From Psychrobacter jeotgali (GTDB lineage Bacteria; Pseudomonadota; Gammaproteobacteria; Pseudomonadales; Moraxellaceae), in the NCBI RefSeq assembly GCF_904846315.1, contig NZ_CAJHAF010000001.1, positions 868,001 through 932,000 on the forward strand: DNA of 64,000 nucleotides, given 5' to 3'. Below are positions 27,701 through 36,049 of the stretch, in pieces (within the stretch, counting starts at the first letter, position 1; each line of letters opens with the position of its first letter). Position numbers and translations under genes: made by a program. The notes beneath the pieces were generated by a model, which did not search any database, was not told the origin of the DNA, and saw only the letters and a program-made list of their open reading frames with translations.

Positions 27701-28994
27701 TGTGCCACTTGCTGCCTTGCCGCAGCTCGATGCTATCGAGCTGTTATGGGGCGTGCCCGGCTGGCGCTTCGAGCTGGTACTACAATTGCTGCGCTCATTA
27801 CCCAAAGATATTCGCCGTCAAATCGTGCCGATACCGGATACCGCTGACAGCTTGTTTGATGAGCTACAAATAGAGGCCGAGCAAGGCCTGCTCAAGCAGC
27901 TGTGCCATGCACTTAATCGTCGTGGCATTATGTCAGTCACCCCCAATGACTTTAACCCGTCCAGCATTGACCGTTATTTACAGCCGCAAATCTGCGTAGT
28001 CGATGACAAAAACCGCATCATTGAAAAAGGTCGTGACCTGCAAACTTTGCAGATTCGACATGCCAGCGAGACCAGCCAAGCGGTAAATGAGCAACAAGGA
28101 GCGCATACTCAATTCCCTGAGCACTATAGTTTTAGTAAGAATCGGCATAGTGCCGGCGTAGTGATGAAGCAGTTCTCAGCTCTAGTTGCAGACGCGTCAG
28201 GCGAGGCGGTATCGATTCACCAATACACCGACGTCAATGCCGCCTTAAAAGCGCATCGCATCGGTGTTTTGACCTTGATAAAAGCCAAGCTTGGTGCGAA
28301 GAAAAAACAACTCACCAGCCAAATTGACAAGATATTTAAACTCGCCTTTGCGCCCCTTGGCGACATGGAAAAGCTTAAAACTATCGTTATCGATGCTACT
28401 TTGGACGCCACGCTTGAAGAGCATTATGTCCTATTTGACCACAGTAGCGATTTGCCCGAAAGCGCTGATAGCATTGCGGTTGGACTGAGCGAAGAATTGC
28501 CTTTCACCGCCGATGAGTATCAGCAAACCCAAGAGGTGGTAATCAAAAACTTCTTACTAACCGGTCAAAACGTCATTAAAACTCTCAAAGAGGTCTATAC
28601 GCGCTGGCAACGCATTCGCCAAAGTCTACTCATGCTCGATCGTGAGATATTTGGTGAATCCATCGATGATATCGAAGACCAGCTGCAGGATTTGCAGCTA
28701 TCAAAATTCATCTATCATATGGATTACAGCCACTGGCAGCAGTATCCGCGCTATCTCGAGGCGCTGGAGGTTCGTATTGAGCGCCTTGAGCACAATCTCG
28801 AAGCTGACCTCGACGGCGTCTACGCGCTGGACGTGCACATGGAGCGGCTGGCAAATCGTGCCAACGACGAGGCCATCAGCGAGTACCGCTGGATGGTGGA
28901 GGAGTACCGTATCCAACTGTTTGCCCAGCCGATGAAAACCCGCATGGCGGTATCACCGAAGCGACTTAGCAAGGTTTGGGATAGGGTAGGTTAA
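24702..28994 (+). CDS. hrpA: ATP-dependent RNA helicase HrpA (DEAH family)
   Basis: A 1430-aa DEAH/RHA helicase acting on RNA and, in E. coli, on stalled ribosomes and mRNA processing. The N-terminus (1 to about 130) is Asn/Lys/Ser-rich and probably disordered. Motif I is AGETGSGKTTQLPK, Ia TQPRRLAARS, II IIDEAHERS, III ITSATLD, V ATNVAETALTVPG and VI QRKGRCGRVAPG. The helicase-associated and OB-fold domains follow (YAQISLFGLIIVSKQ), then the HrpA-specific C-terminal half. Somewhat longer than E. coli HrpA (1300). Stops just before the palindrome at 29023. Confidence 0.96.
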   Translation: MSNNPENTQKVSLQNQSNKPIDSSHTTDPNKQNDNKKLIAQNPINEDLPVLVKDQHYLSRLERELARAAVSKSKATKNKDSNAKTDNSDENKNDRFQKELAKKRAQYDKIKTRSQQAVQARIDSIPENLPDRLNLDLPVSQRADDLVQAIIDNQVIIVAGETGSGKTTQLPKLAMMAGRGITGQIGHTQPRRLAARSVANRIAEELGEQLGNTVSFKVRFNEQGTAQSVVKLMTDGILLAELGHDRFLNKYDTIIIDEAHERSLNIDFIMGYLKKLLPKRPDLKVIITSATLDTKRFSEYFSHYDNKLKRQVPAPIFNVEGRSFPVEVRYRPLTDEPVTSSDEDSYDDFEENLPRAVVAAVEECFSDAQDKGHADQADILIFAATEAEIRELQDVLEQHGPKHTEVLPLFARQTYEEQQRIFQPSGRGRRIVIATNVAETALTVPGIRYVIDLGFARISRYSYRSRVQRLPIEAISQAAANQRKGRCGRVAPGVCVRLYSEEDFTSRPEFTEPEILRTNLASVILQMANLRLGSVDDFDFIEPPDSRLVTDGHKLLDELGAIPAKNEKSAKSDNKPSGKRRQGLDQLRLTRTGQQMARMPIDPRLARMLVGGSDFDCMREMLIVVAALAVQDPRERPANKRQQADQKHALFRQDDSDFLFYLSLWKALFEKDEDGNKLSNNQRRQFAKKHYLSFPRVREWHQTHRQLLQMVTELKLITDKGNGKDALNSDPTSVDDEEIKAVRYAHLHRALMTGLLSTIAHKTENRGEYLAARQQKAKIFPSSTVFKQTPPWVMAFQMVETSQVFMRNVAKIEPEWIISAAGDLLKYHYFEPHWSKKTGRVKAYAQISLFGLIIVSKQLTNYEQVNLSESREIFIRDGLVTGNFGRQAPFLQHNMDKIAHVERIEDKLRRRDLLVDEEALYQFYDKKIPEHVASRKAFEDWRAEVEKSDSKYLFFTDDDVLNSQAPTTGDFPEVWQLGDLRLPLRYVFDPASDDDGVTIRVPLAALPQLDAIELLWGVPGWRFELVLQLLRSLPKDIRRQIVPIPDTADSLFDELQIEAEQGLLKQLCHALNRRGIMSVTPNDFNPSSIDRYLQPQICVVDDKNRIIEKGRDLQTLQIRHASETSQAVNEQQGAHTQFPEHYSFSKNRHSAGVVMKQFSALVADASGEAVSIHQYTDVNAALKAHRIGVLTLIKAKLGAKKKQLTSQIDKIFKLAFAPLGDMEKLKTIVIDATLDATLEEHYVLFDHSSDLPESADSIAVGLSEELPFTADEYQQTQEVVIKNFLLTGQNVIKTLKEVYTRWQRIRQSLLMLDREIFGESIDDIEDQLQDLQLSKFIYHMDYSHWQQYPRYLEALEVRIERLEHNLEADLDGVYALDVHMERLANRANDEAISEYRWMVEEYRIQLFAQPMKTRMAVSPKRLSKVWDRVG

Positions 28995-29022
28995 AGCCGT
29001 AAAAATTGCAGTAATTCAGCGA

Positions 29023-29089
29023 GTAGGGTGCGCCCAGCGCACCAATTCCATGCAATATACTTCTTATCGGTGCGCTGGGCGCACCCTAC
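29023..29089. repeat. Perfect 21-bp inverted repeat (REP-like)
   Basis: Arm GTAGGGTGCGCCCAGCGCAC + C at 29023-29043 is repeated inverted at 29069-29089 with a 25-bp loop. Each arm has its own inner palindrome (GGTGCGC...GCGCACC). GC-rich against an AT-rich background, it looks like an intergenic REP/MITE-type element that may also stop hrpA transcription. Confidence 0.85.
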
Positions 29090-29157
29090 ATGAACTATGA
29101 ACTTACAAAAAAATAATTGATCCAAACCCAGACAACGCTAAAGAGAGAGAACAAAAC

Positions 29158-29460
29158 ATGAAAATCGCTATCACCTCTCAAAATAAAAAACACATTACCA
29201 ATCACGCAGGCAAATGCCGCAAATTTTGGTTGCTGGAGATTGTTGATAATGAGCTCTTATCCAAAGCGTTGATTGAACTACCGAAAGAGGAGAGTATTCG
29301 TGCCAGTGGTCAGCTACCTGACGAGTTGCACGGTATTGATAAATTTATCACCAGTGGCATGGGCGAGGGCATGCAGAAACGCTTACAGTCCGCAAATATT
29401 GATTATGAAATAACTGAAATGGTTTTGGTAGAGGATTGGTTGGCAAATTACTTAAATTAA
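29158..29460 (+). CDS. NifX/NifB-type iron-molybdenum cofactor-binding-like protein
   Basis: A 100-aa single-domain protein of the dinitrogenase iron-molybdenum cofactor biosynthesis fold: MKIAITSQNKKHITNHAGKC, FWLLEIVDNE, then the conserved core DKFITSGMGEGMQKRLQSANID and a C-terminal helix. Stand-alone copies occur widely in bacteria that do not fix nitrogen and their role is unclear. No nif gene is near, so nitrogen fixation should not be inferred. AGAGAG precedes the ATG. Confidence 0.8.
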   Translation: MKIAITSQNKKHITNHAGKCRKFWLLEIVDNELLSKALIELPKEESIRASGQLPDELHGIDKFITSGMGEGMQKRLQSANIDYEITEMVLVEDWLANYLN

Positions 29461-29713
29461 ATCTTAATATTTCAATAAGTTGACTAATACAAGGTAAGTA
29501 AAATATTCGTTACTAAGTTAACGACTTTTAACATAAATCTTTTGTAATCACTAAGGTATTCAAGCTTATATACCTCTATAGTTAACGCATAACAATCTAC
29601 AAACACATGGTTCTTTTTAGTACTGTCCTTCTTAAGTACTGTCATTCTGAAATTATCAACTAACGGATAGTTCTAAAGTGAGGAGCATAAAAATGAATAT
29701 ATGGAGAATTAAG

Positions 29714-30046
29714 ATGATTACCCCTCAACATAATTCTAAAAATCAGGCGTTACCTAAAAAATGGTTATACGCTTCTTTAGCGGCAGCGACCTTAGTATTA
29801 GGCGCTTGTGCTGACAATGATCCTACTGTGACTGAGCCTGAAACTATAGAAACTACAGATAATGTGCAAACGCCTATAGAGCAAGATACCAGTAATGTAG
29901 GTCAAGCTAATGCCTCTCCCAGTGATGATATCGTTGTTGAGAATGCTACTGATAATACCACTACGGATGATGTCGGTGTTGCTACCGCTGAGGATTCAGA
30001 GCTATTAGAAGAGACTGAGTCAGAAGATAATATTTCAACTTATTAA
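29714..30046 (+). CDS. Small acidic lipoprotein
   Basis: Starting at ATG 29714 (GGAGAA upstream; another in-frame ATG lies 36 bp earlier), the protein is 110 aa. It has a basic n-region, a hydrophobic stretch (WLYASLAAATLVLG) and a lipobox LGAC, predicting a lipid-anchored protein. The mature part is low-complexity, rich in Thr, Glu, Asp and Asn (VTEPETIETTDN, ESEDNIST), with no recognisable domain. Function unknown. Stands alone with 267 bp to the next gene. Confidence 0.75.
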   Translation: MITPQHNSKNQALPKKWLYASLAAATLVLGACADNDPTVTEPETIETTDNVQTPIEQDTSNVGQANASPSDDIVVENATDNTTTDDVGVATAEDSELLEETESEDNISTY

Positions 30047-30315
30047 TTGATGGTCTCAAAACGTCAATTTAATACTTTGATTGGAGAGATAACGGCCTGA
30101 CTACTATAATGCTAATGACAAAGAAGGGCGGTTGTATCTATCAAGGCGAGTAATATAGTGTTAACAGCTTAATGCCCGATGAACAATATGCCCGATGAAC
30201 AATGGAATGCACGATTAGTTTCTGGCGGATCATGAAAAGGTGCTTAAATAGCGTACACTATAATAAGTGTATCTTATAAAATATGCTTATATAAAGCGTA
30301 TTAAATGGAGTTATT

Positions 30316-30780
30316 ATGCTGAAATCCTTAGAATTAAAAATTCCGCCAGTCGTACATTTCGCAGTAGTAGGCGGCACTATGTACCTCGTCTCCAAGCAAG
30401 TGCCAAAATTTGATTATTCGCTGACAGGCTCAAAAGTGCTGGCAAGCGTAGTTGCCATTTCTGGGGTAACACTAGGGATAAAAGGCGTGATTGAATTCAA
30501 AAAAGAGCAAACCACGCCAAACCCGCACACACCAGATAAAGCGACAGCTCTAGTCACTCAAGGTGTATACCAATACAGCCGTAACCCTATGTATTTTGGC
30601 CTTTTAACGGTACTCATTGCATGGGGACTGTATTTATCCAATCTTTTAGCTTTTCTCTTATTACCGTTATTCATCATTATAATGAATAGGTTACAAATCA
30701 AACCAGAAGAACGGGTGTTAGCTGAAAAGTTTGGTAAAACCTATCAGGCGTATAAAGCTAAGGTGCGACGCTGGATTTAG
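30316..30780 (+). CDS. Isoprenylcysteine carboxyl methyltransferase-like membrane protein
   Basis: A 154-aa integral membrane protein of the ICMT/PEMT fold. It has about four hydrophobic segments and the family signature GVYQYSRNPMYFGLLTVLIA (about 96-115), and the C-terminal EERVLAEKFGKTYQAYKAKV that binds the methyl donor head. Bacterial members methylate unknown small or lipid substrates. Monocistronic, closed by the terminator at 30861-30898. Confidence 0.85.
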   Translation: MLKSLELKIPPVVHFAVVGGTMYLVSKQVPKFDYSLTGSKVLASVVAISGVTLGIKGVIEFKKEQTTPNPHTPDKATALVTQGVYQYSRNPMYFGLLTVLIAWGLYLSNLLAFLLLPLFIIIMNRLQIKPEERVLAEKFGKTYQAYKAKVRRWI

Positions 30781-30860
30781 TAAATGCCTATCTTCTGTTT
30801 TCTATCTTCTATGAAGCAGTCTTCTATGAGCAGCTGAGAGGTGGATAATAATTTTTAATA

Positions 30861-30898
30861 AAAAAGGCTGGATTAGCGATGTCTAATTCCAGCCTTTT
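30861..30898. terminator. Bidirectional terminator
   Basis: A-rich and T-rich tails flank arms AAAGGCTGGA and TCCAGCCTTT with extra pairing TTAG/CTAA. It sits between the convergent ICMT-like gene and aspA and serves both. Confidence 0.85.
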
Positions 30899-30944
30899 AC
30901 TTATTAGGATTTAATCTTAAAGAGCCAACTCAAAAGAATTTAAA

Positions 30945-32357
30945 TCAAGGGGTTAACTTGGTTTTTGGATAGACCATGTTGGCAGGCGACAAAATATCGT
31001 CCAAGGTTATCTTATCCATGAGCTTCTCCTCTAACACGATGTCATAAACACTGCCGCCGGTTTCTTGTGCTTTTCTAGCTACATAAGAAGAGGCATCATA
31101 ACCCAAATGCGGATTTAGCGCTGTCACTAGGCCAATATTGTTGAATACTTGCACACTACAAGTGTCATTATTCATGATTATGCCATCGATACAGCGGGTG
31201 GCAAACATCTCACAAATATTAGCAAGCATACTCATACCTGTAAATAAATTAAAGGCAATAACGGGTTCAAATACGTTTAATTGGAGTTGACCGTTTTCAG
31301 AAGCCATTACGATAGCGCTATCGATACCCATCACATGGAAACAAGCTTGGTTAACGACCTCTGGGATGACTGGATTCACTTTCCCAGGCATGATCGAGCT
31401 GCCCGGCTGCATCTCTGGTAGACGATACTGCGCAAGTCCTGCCCGCGGTCCAGAAGACTCTAAACGTAAATCATGGGCAATTTTAGACAAGCGTGCGGCA
31501 AAAAGGCGGACGTTGCCAGACAAAGCAACATAGGCGCTGGTATCTTGGGTGGCTTCAATCAGGTCTTCAGCAATATAGTAAGGTCTACCCGTGAGCTCAG
31601 TTAGGGCTTTAGCGACTTCTTCAGAGTAACCAGCAGGGGCGTTCAAACCCGTACCGATAGCGGTGCCGCCCATGTTAATCTCATGGAATAATACTCGAGT
31701 GGACTCAATACGATCCATCTCTTTTTTTATCATAGTAGCAAAAGCATTAAACTCTTGCCCAGCAGTCATAGGTACTGCATCTTGTAGATGAGTGCGACCC
31801 ATTTTTAAATAATCACCAAACTCTATGCTTTTATCTATAAAGCTTTGATGTAAAATTTTCATTTTAGCCAAAAGATGAGTACAGTAATCGTCCAAAGCGA
31901 TATTCATCGCAGTAGGATAGGCATCGTTCGTAGACTGCGATAAGTTAACATGGTTATTGGGATGCACATGCTGATATTCGCCTTTATCATGGCCTAATAT
32001 TTCTAATGCTCGATTGGCAATGACTTCATTGACATTCATGTTGGTTGAGGTGCCGGCACCGCCTTGAAACATATCGACAATAAACTGGTCATGGTACTTA
32101 TTAGCAATCAGGTCGTCACAGGCAGCGACAATAGCCTCTTTGATGGTGTCATTGAGCACACCTACTTTGTTATTGGCAATGGCTGCCGCTTTTTTGACCG
32201 TCGCAAAAGCACGAATAAAAGTAGAAAATTGGTTTAAGCGCACCCCACTAACGGTAAAGTTTTCATAAGCTCGTAGGGTTTGGATGCCGTAGTAAGCGTC
32301 AGCAGGCACGTCACGATAGCCGAGTAAATCATGTTCTTGGCGGGTAGTAGATCTCAT
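30945..32357 (-). CDS. aspA: Aspartate ammonia-lyase
   Basis: Converts L-aspartate to fumarate and ammonia. The 470-aa protein belongs to the fumarase/aspartase superfamily. It has EHDLLGYRDVPADAYYGIQT at the N-terminus, the TNMNVNEVIANRA motif, and HPNNHVNLSQSTNDAYPTA. GRTHLQDAVPMTAGQEF follows, and then the flexible catalytic loop GSSIMPGKVNPVIPE. The last distinguishes the superfamily; overall pattern and length favour aspartase over fumarase C. AGGAGT precedes the ATG. Monocistronic. Confidence 0.94.
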   Translation of the reverse strand: MRSTTRQEHDLLGYRDVPADAYYGIQTLRAYENFTVSGVRLNQFSTFIRAFATVKKAAAIANNKVGVLNDTIKEAIVAACDDLIANKYHDQFIVDMFQGGAGTSTNMNVNEVIANRALEILGHDKGEYQHVHPNNHVNLSQSTNDAYPTAMNIALDDYCTHLLAKMKILHQSFIDKSIEFGDYLKMGRTHLQDAVPMTAGQEFNAFATMIKKEMDRIESTRVLFHEINMGGTAIGTGLNAPAGYSEEVAKALTELTGRPYYIAEDLIEATQDTSAYVALSGNVRLFAARLSKIAHDLRLESSGPRAGLAQYRLPEMQPGSSIMPGKVNPVIPEVVNQACFHVMGIDSAIVMASENGQLQLNVFEPVIAFNLFTGMSMLANICEMFATRCIDGIIMNNDTCSVQVFNNIGLVTALNPHLGYDASSYVARKAQETGGSVYDIVLEEKLMDKITLDDILSPANMVYPKTKLTP

Positions 32358-32668
32358 TCAATAGGACTCCTTTAATAAAAAGACGGGGTTAAATAGGTAC
32401 ACTCTATCAATTAATCATTTTAAAAGACATTATAGGATAAGCCTTTCGCCCCTATATTACTAATGAATATTTATTGCTTAGTACATAAAAAGGTTAAATT
32501 CAGTTTTATATATCAACTAGCTGGGCCATTCAGAATATTACGGTATGATATAATTATATAATATAATAATACATATTAATAAAATGATAGCTAGTTTGTC
32601 TATGGAAATATATGAGTTATATTACTTCTAAATTAATTTACTTCTAATCGATAAAAAAGGACAGCAAC
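32358..32668. other. Intergenic region between aspA and the methyltransferase
   Basis: A 311-bp divergent, very AT-rich spacer. Runs such as TATAATTATATAATATAATA near 32548-32570 offer many -10-like hexamers but no unique promoter can be chosen. No ORF or RNA gene seen. Confidence 0.5.
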
Positions 32669-33268
32669 ATGTGGAACGAGCGTTATAGTAAACCCGGTTA
32701 TGCTTACGGTACAGAAGCCAACGATTTCTTAAAGCAGCAATATCAGCAAATTCCAGCAGGCGGGCGGGTATTGTGTTTAGCAGAAGGTGAGGGCAGGAAC
32801 GCCGTGTTTTTAGCTGAGCAAGGTTTTGAGGTTACGGCTATAGACTTATCTGATGTTGGTTTAGCAAAAGCGATGAAGCTGGCCAGTGAACGAGGGGTCG
32901 AGATTTCGACTGAAGTAGCTGATTTAGCAGATTATACCTTTGGTGAGGATAAGTGGGATGGCATTGTCTCTATTTGGGCGCATACGCCTACAGCCGTGCG
33001 CCAGCGAATTCACGCGCAGATTATACCAGCATTAAAATCAAATGGCGTGTTTATCTTAGAGGCTTATACTGAGCAGCAACTTAGTATGGAAGGCGTTGGG
33101 GGCCCACCAGCTGCACAAAAACAGCGCTTCAACTCATTAGCAAATTTGCGAAATGAGCTATCAGAGCTTGAAGAGGTGGTCGGTGTTGAGAAACAACGTA
33201 CGATTTCAGAAGGAGAGGCACATCAAGGCCTTAGTGCGGTAGTGCAGTTTGTCGGGAAGAAAAAATAA
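32669..33268 (+). CDS. Class I SAM methyltransferase, TehB-like
   Basis: A 199-aa cytosolic methyltransferase. It starts MWNERYSKPGYAYGTEANDF, as in the TehB/tellurite-thiopurine group. Motif I is RVLCLAEGEGRNAVFLAEQG, with the acidic end of the second strand in VTAIDLSDVGLAKA, then DKWDGIVSIWAH and LEAYTEQQL. Relatives detoxify tellurite or act on small thiols and metals. The substrate here is not readable. Terminator at 33294-33330. Confidence 0.85.
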   Translation: MWNERYSKPGYAYGTEANDFLKQQYQQIPAGGRVLCLAEGEGRNAVFLAEQGFEVTAIDLSDVGLAKAMKLASERGVEISTEVADLADYTFGEDKWDGIVSIWAHTPTAVRQRIHAQIIPALKSNGVFILEAYTEQQLSMEGVGGPPAAQKQRFNSLANLRNELSELEEVVGVEKQRTISEGEAHQGLSAVVQFVGKKK

Positions 33269-33293
33269 GCAATTGGCAAAAATAAATATTTTG

Positions 33294-33330
33294 ATGGCTT
33301 GGTTACCTAGAGTGGCCAAGCCATTTTTTA
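33294..33330 (+). terminator. Rho-independent terminator after the TehB-like gene
   Basis: Arms ATGGCTTGG (33294-33302) and CCAAGCCAT (33316-33324) are followed by TTTTTT. Confidence 0.85.
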
Positions 33331-33357
33331 GTGATCAAAAGACTATAGTTGACGCCT

Positions 33358-33434
33358 TATAATCGACTGCTTGTAAAAAGTACGACGCTGCCAAAGTGAG
33401 TCACCCAAGAACAAAGGGTGATTGTGCCTTTTTT
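33358..33434 (+). ncRNA. Possible small RNA with its own terminator
   Basis: TATAAT at 33358-33363 is followed 38 bp later by a hairpin TCACCC (33401-33406) / GGGTGA (33416-33421) and a T run at 33429-33434. A transcript of about 65 nt would fit. No good -35 box is seen, so this is only a candidate. Confidence 0.25.
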
Positions 33435-33675
33435 AAACTCATAAAGCAAAGTGAGAAAATACCTAGGGTATAACTGTCGATAATCTGTTTTGTTTTGTGT
33501 GGATAGATTGCTCCGCTTGGAGCTTCTCATTATATTTGCTAATGTAATTATCGATAAGGCAACATTGAATCAACGTCTTATTTTCTGCTTTATTATTAAT
33601 TAAAATATTTAAAACAATAATATTTAAAACAATAATATTTAAAACACTAACGACATAATTATAAGGGCAACTATT

Positions 33676-34287
33676 ATGAGTAATACTGATAATAAACAGC
33701 GCATCATTGATAACTCTGAAGACCTAAAAGACAAAATCACCGAGTCTATCGATGCTTTTAAACTACGCGCAGATTTGCTAATGGCTAATTTAAAAGAGGG
33801 TGGTGATGATGGTTACGACCATTCAACGACTACTGCCGGTGAAAAAGGGCTTAAATCAGGCAAAGTGTCGGAATTGACTGTCATTGCACCACTTAAAGAA
33901 GGTGGCGCAGAACGTTTAAAAGAGATATTAAAAATAGCTGGCGGCAATTTAAAAGGCGCTACGCGTGTAGGTACGTTACATGATCTGCGCTTCGTATTTT
34001 TAGATAATGATACCAGAGTACTATTCTGTACCGCTTATGATGGCGATTGGGACCCTTACATCGACGACTTTGCGACCAAGATTCCTGAACTGATGGATAT
34101 ATTGTTTGGTAGTGTCAAAGGTTGGCCGGGTATCAAAGATCCTAGCGTCAAGCAGTTCATTTTAGATCATCAGATCACCGCTGCTGGCTGGTACGTAGGG
34201 GTGCCGCACCTAACGGTACAAGATATCCGCCGCCATGAGCGTATCGTTAAAGGTATCAATAAAGCTTTAGATGAAGCTCAGTCCTAA
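33676..34287 (+). CDS. Uncharacterised protein of the DyP peroxidase cluster
   Basis: I do not recognise this 203-aa protein. The N-terminal 45 residues are charged and helical. From about residue 60 (SELTVIAPLKEGGAERLKEI) it looks like a ferredoxin-like alpha/beta domain, with DLRFVFLDNDTRVLFCTAYD, WPGIKDPSVKQFI and a C-terminal helix. No signal peptide. It is followed by DyP peroxidase (119 bp) and a catalase-like gene, all on the plus strand, so a role with these haem enzymes is inferred from neighbourhood only. The segment LFCTAYDGDWDPYIDDF recalls dimeric alpha/beta-barrel proteins, the fold to which DyP domains belong. Confidence 0.8.
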   Translation: MSNTDNKQRIIDNSEDLKDKITESIDAFKLRADLLMANLKEGGDDGYDHSTTTAGEKGLKSGKVSELTVIAPLKEGGAERLKEILKIAGGNLKGATRVGTLHDLRFVFLDNDTRVLFCTAYDGDWDPYIDDFATKIPELMDILFGSVKGWPGIKDPSVKQFILDHQITAAGWYVGVPHLTVQDIRRHERIVKGINKALDEAQS

Positions 34288-34406
34288 TCGGAGAGATTGA
34301 GAAATGCTTGGGCCTATATTGACCTTTGATATCAGCAGAGGGCGATATAGGTTTGATATATGAAGTTTATCCATAAAATTGTATAACAATAAAAATAGGA
34401 CGACCT

Positions 34407-35948
34407 ATGAGTAAAGTTAACGATAACAACCAACTGACAGATAAGTTGCAGGATTTAAAGGATGAGTTTGGCAACCGTATTGAGGACACTAGTTTTGACA
34501 CTTGGCTAAAAGATATCAAGGAAGAGGTCGGTGATAGTTTAGAGAGCTTATCACGTAAAGCACGTGGGGTATTTAATCCCAATAAAGTTACCATGCAGCT
34601 AGAAGATATCCAGTCCATTATCCTACGTGATCGCCCTACGCCTTATTACGGTACGCTAATTGCTCTGAAGGTTAATGACGCCAACGTCGGTCGGCAAATG
34701 TTGGCACAAGTATTGCCTGATGTGACCGGTAGTAAAGAGTGGCACAAAGATATGCAAGCGACGCTATCTATCGTCATGACTTATGAGGGTTTAGCAGCTC
34801 TAGGCGTGCCGCAATCTTCATTAGATAGTTTTCCAGAGTCTTTCAAAGCGGGTATGGCAAAGCGAGCTGAGCAGTTGCGTGATTTCGATGTCAATACGCC
34901 TGAGAACTGGGCTGCACCCTTTGGCGATAAAGGTGACATCCATGTTTGTGGCGCTGTTATTGCTGATACCAAGGAGAAATGGCAGACCAAATTCAAAGAG
35001 CTTAAAGATCACCTTAAGCCCCATATCGATTATGACCACCCAGCTAATGGGGAGATCGAAATTCTTATGGAGCACGATTTCGGCTCGGACGATATGGTTA
35101 AAAACGTCTTTGGCTATCGAGACGGAATTAGTAATCCGGAGATCCAAGGTAGCGGTATCCAAACACCGCCAAGCCTTGATGGAGAAGCGATCGCAGCAGG
35201 CGAGTTTGTTTTAGGTTATAAAGGAGAAGCGGGTACTATTCCGCCCATGCCGCAGCCTGAAGTTCTAGGTAAAAATGGCTCATTTATGGTACTACGTGCT
35301 TACAATAGCCGGGTTGCCGCCTTTAATAAATATCTACAAGATAATACCGAAACTGATGCGGAAGCAGAGTTGCTGGGTGCAAAAATGTGGGGGCGCTGGC
35401 GCTCAGGTGCACCGCTCGTTCTCTCTCCTGACCAAGAAAATCAAGATCTAGGCGATGATCCTAATCGTAATAATGCTTTTGGTTATAAAGATGATCCCTA
35501 TGGTAAGAAGTGCCCGTTTGGGGCTCATGTGCGTCGCATGAATCCTCGTGATAGCAAAGACTTTATCTTATCGGATGTCCGTATTCATCGTATTGTGAGA
35601 CGCAGCGTTGGCTTTGGGAATGTATTGGCTCCTGATGTGACCGAGGATGATGGCAAAGAGCGTGGTCTATTCTTTATCGGTATCAATGCTCATGCTATGG
35701 AAACGGTTGAGTTCTTGCAATCGCAGTGGATTAACGATGGCAATTTTATGAGCTTAGGCGAAGAAAAAGATCCAGTATTAGGCTTACATCAAGGCGATAA
35801 AGACAGTGCTGCCGATAAATTTACCGTACCCGCCGACCCTATTCGTAAGCGTTATCATGGTATCGAGACCTTTAATATATTGTATGGCGGTGAGTACTTA
35901 TTCATTCCAAGTTTGTCAGCACTTAAATGGATTAGTGAGCTTCAATAA
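34407..35948 (+). CDS. DyP-type haem peroxidase
   Basis: Dye-decolourising peroxidase, 513 aa, without a Tat or Sec signal, hence cytosolic. The diagnostic distal motif GXXDG is GYRDG in FGYRDGISNPEIQG. The C-terminal part carries FGAHVRRMNPRD, which holds the proximal His region, RIVRRSVGFGN and GLFFIGINAHAMETVEFLQ. The first 60 residues are a charged helical extension resembling in composition the N-terminus of the upstream protein. Longer than the small A/B-type DyPs, and closer in size to the C/D-type group. Middle gene of a three-gene peroxide-related cluster. Confidence 0.93.
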   Translation: MSKVNDNNQLTDKLQDLKDEFGNRIEDTSFDTWLKDIKEEVGDSLESLSRKARGVFNPNKVTMQLEDIQSIILRDRPTPYYGTLIALKVNDANVGRQMLAQVLPDVTGSKEWHKDMQATLSIVMTYEGLAALGVPQSSLDSFPESFKAGMAKRAEQLRDFDVNTPENWAAPFGDKGDIHVCGAVIADTKEKWQTKFKELKDHLKPHIDYDHPANGEIEILMEHDFGSDDMVKNVFGYRDGISNPEIQGSGIQTPPSLDGEAIAAGEFVLGYKGEAGTIPPMPQPEVLGKNGSFMVLRAYNSRVAAFNKYLQDNTETDAEAELLGAKMWGRWRSGAPLVLSPDQENQDLGDDPNRNNAFGYKDDPYGKKCPFGAHVRRMNPRDSKDFILSDVRIHRIVRRSVGFGNVLAPDVTEDDGKERGLFFIGINAHAMETVEFLQSQWINDGNFMSLGEEKDPVLGLHQGDKDSAADKFTVPADPIRKRYHGIETFNILYGGEYLFIPSLSALKWISELQ

Positions 35949-36049
35949 AGGAAAATGCTGGGAAACTCAGCCTACGCCAAATAGTAAACGCATTTAATAT
36001 GCAATTAATGAAAAAGTACTAACAACCCAATAATAAACTAGGAATCCTG

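Larger units (their letters stand above)
33269..33675. other. 407-bp intergenic region upstream of the DyP cluster
   Basis: Holds, in order, the terminator at 33294-33330, a possible small RNA unit at 33358-33434, and an AT-rich stretch with three near-identical copies of ATAATATTTAAAACA at about 33605-33650. The promoter for the 33676 gene must lie here. GATAA/TTATC palindromic words occur near 33480-33560. No ORF seen. Confidence 0.5.

Noticed and set aside
25566..28916. Several antisense and alternative-frame ORFs of 60-114 aa inside hrpA
   Set aside because: They are shadows of a continuous, motif-complete HrpA frame and show no family features.
29158..29460. Nitrogen-fixation gene
   Set aside because: The NifX-like fold occurs alone in many non-fixing bacteria and no other nif gene is present.
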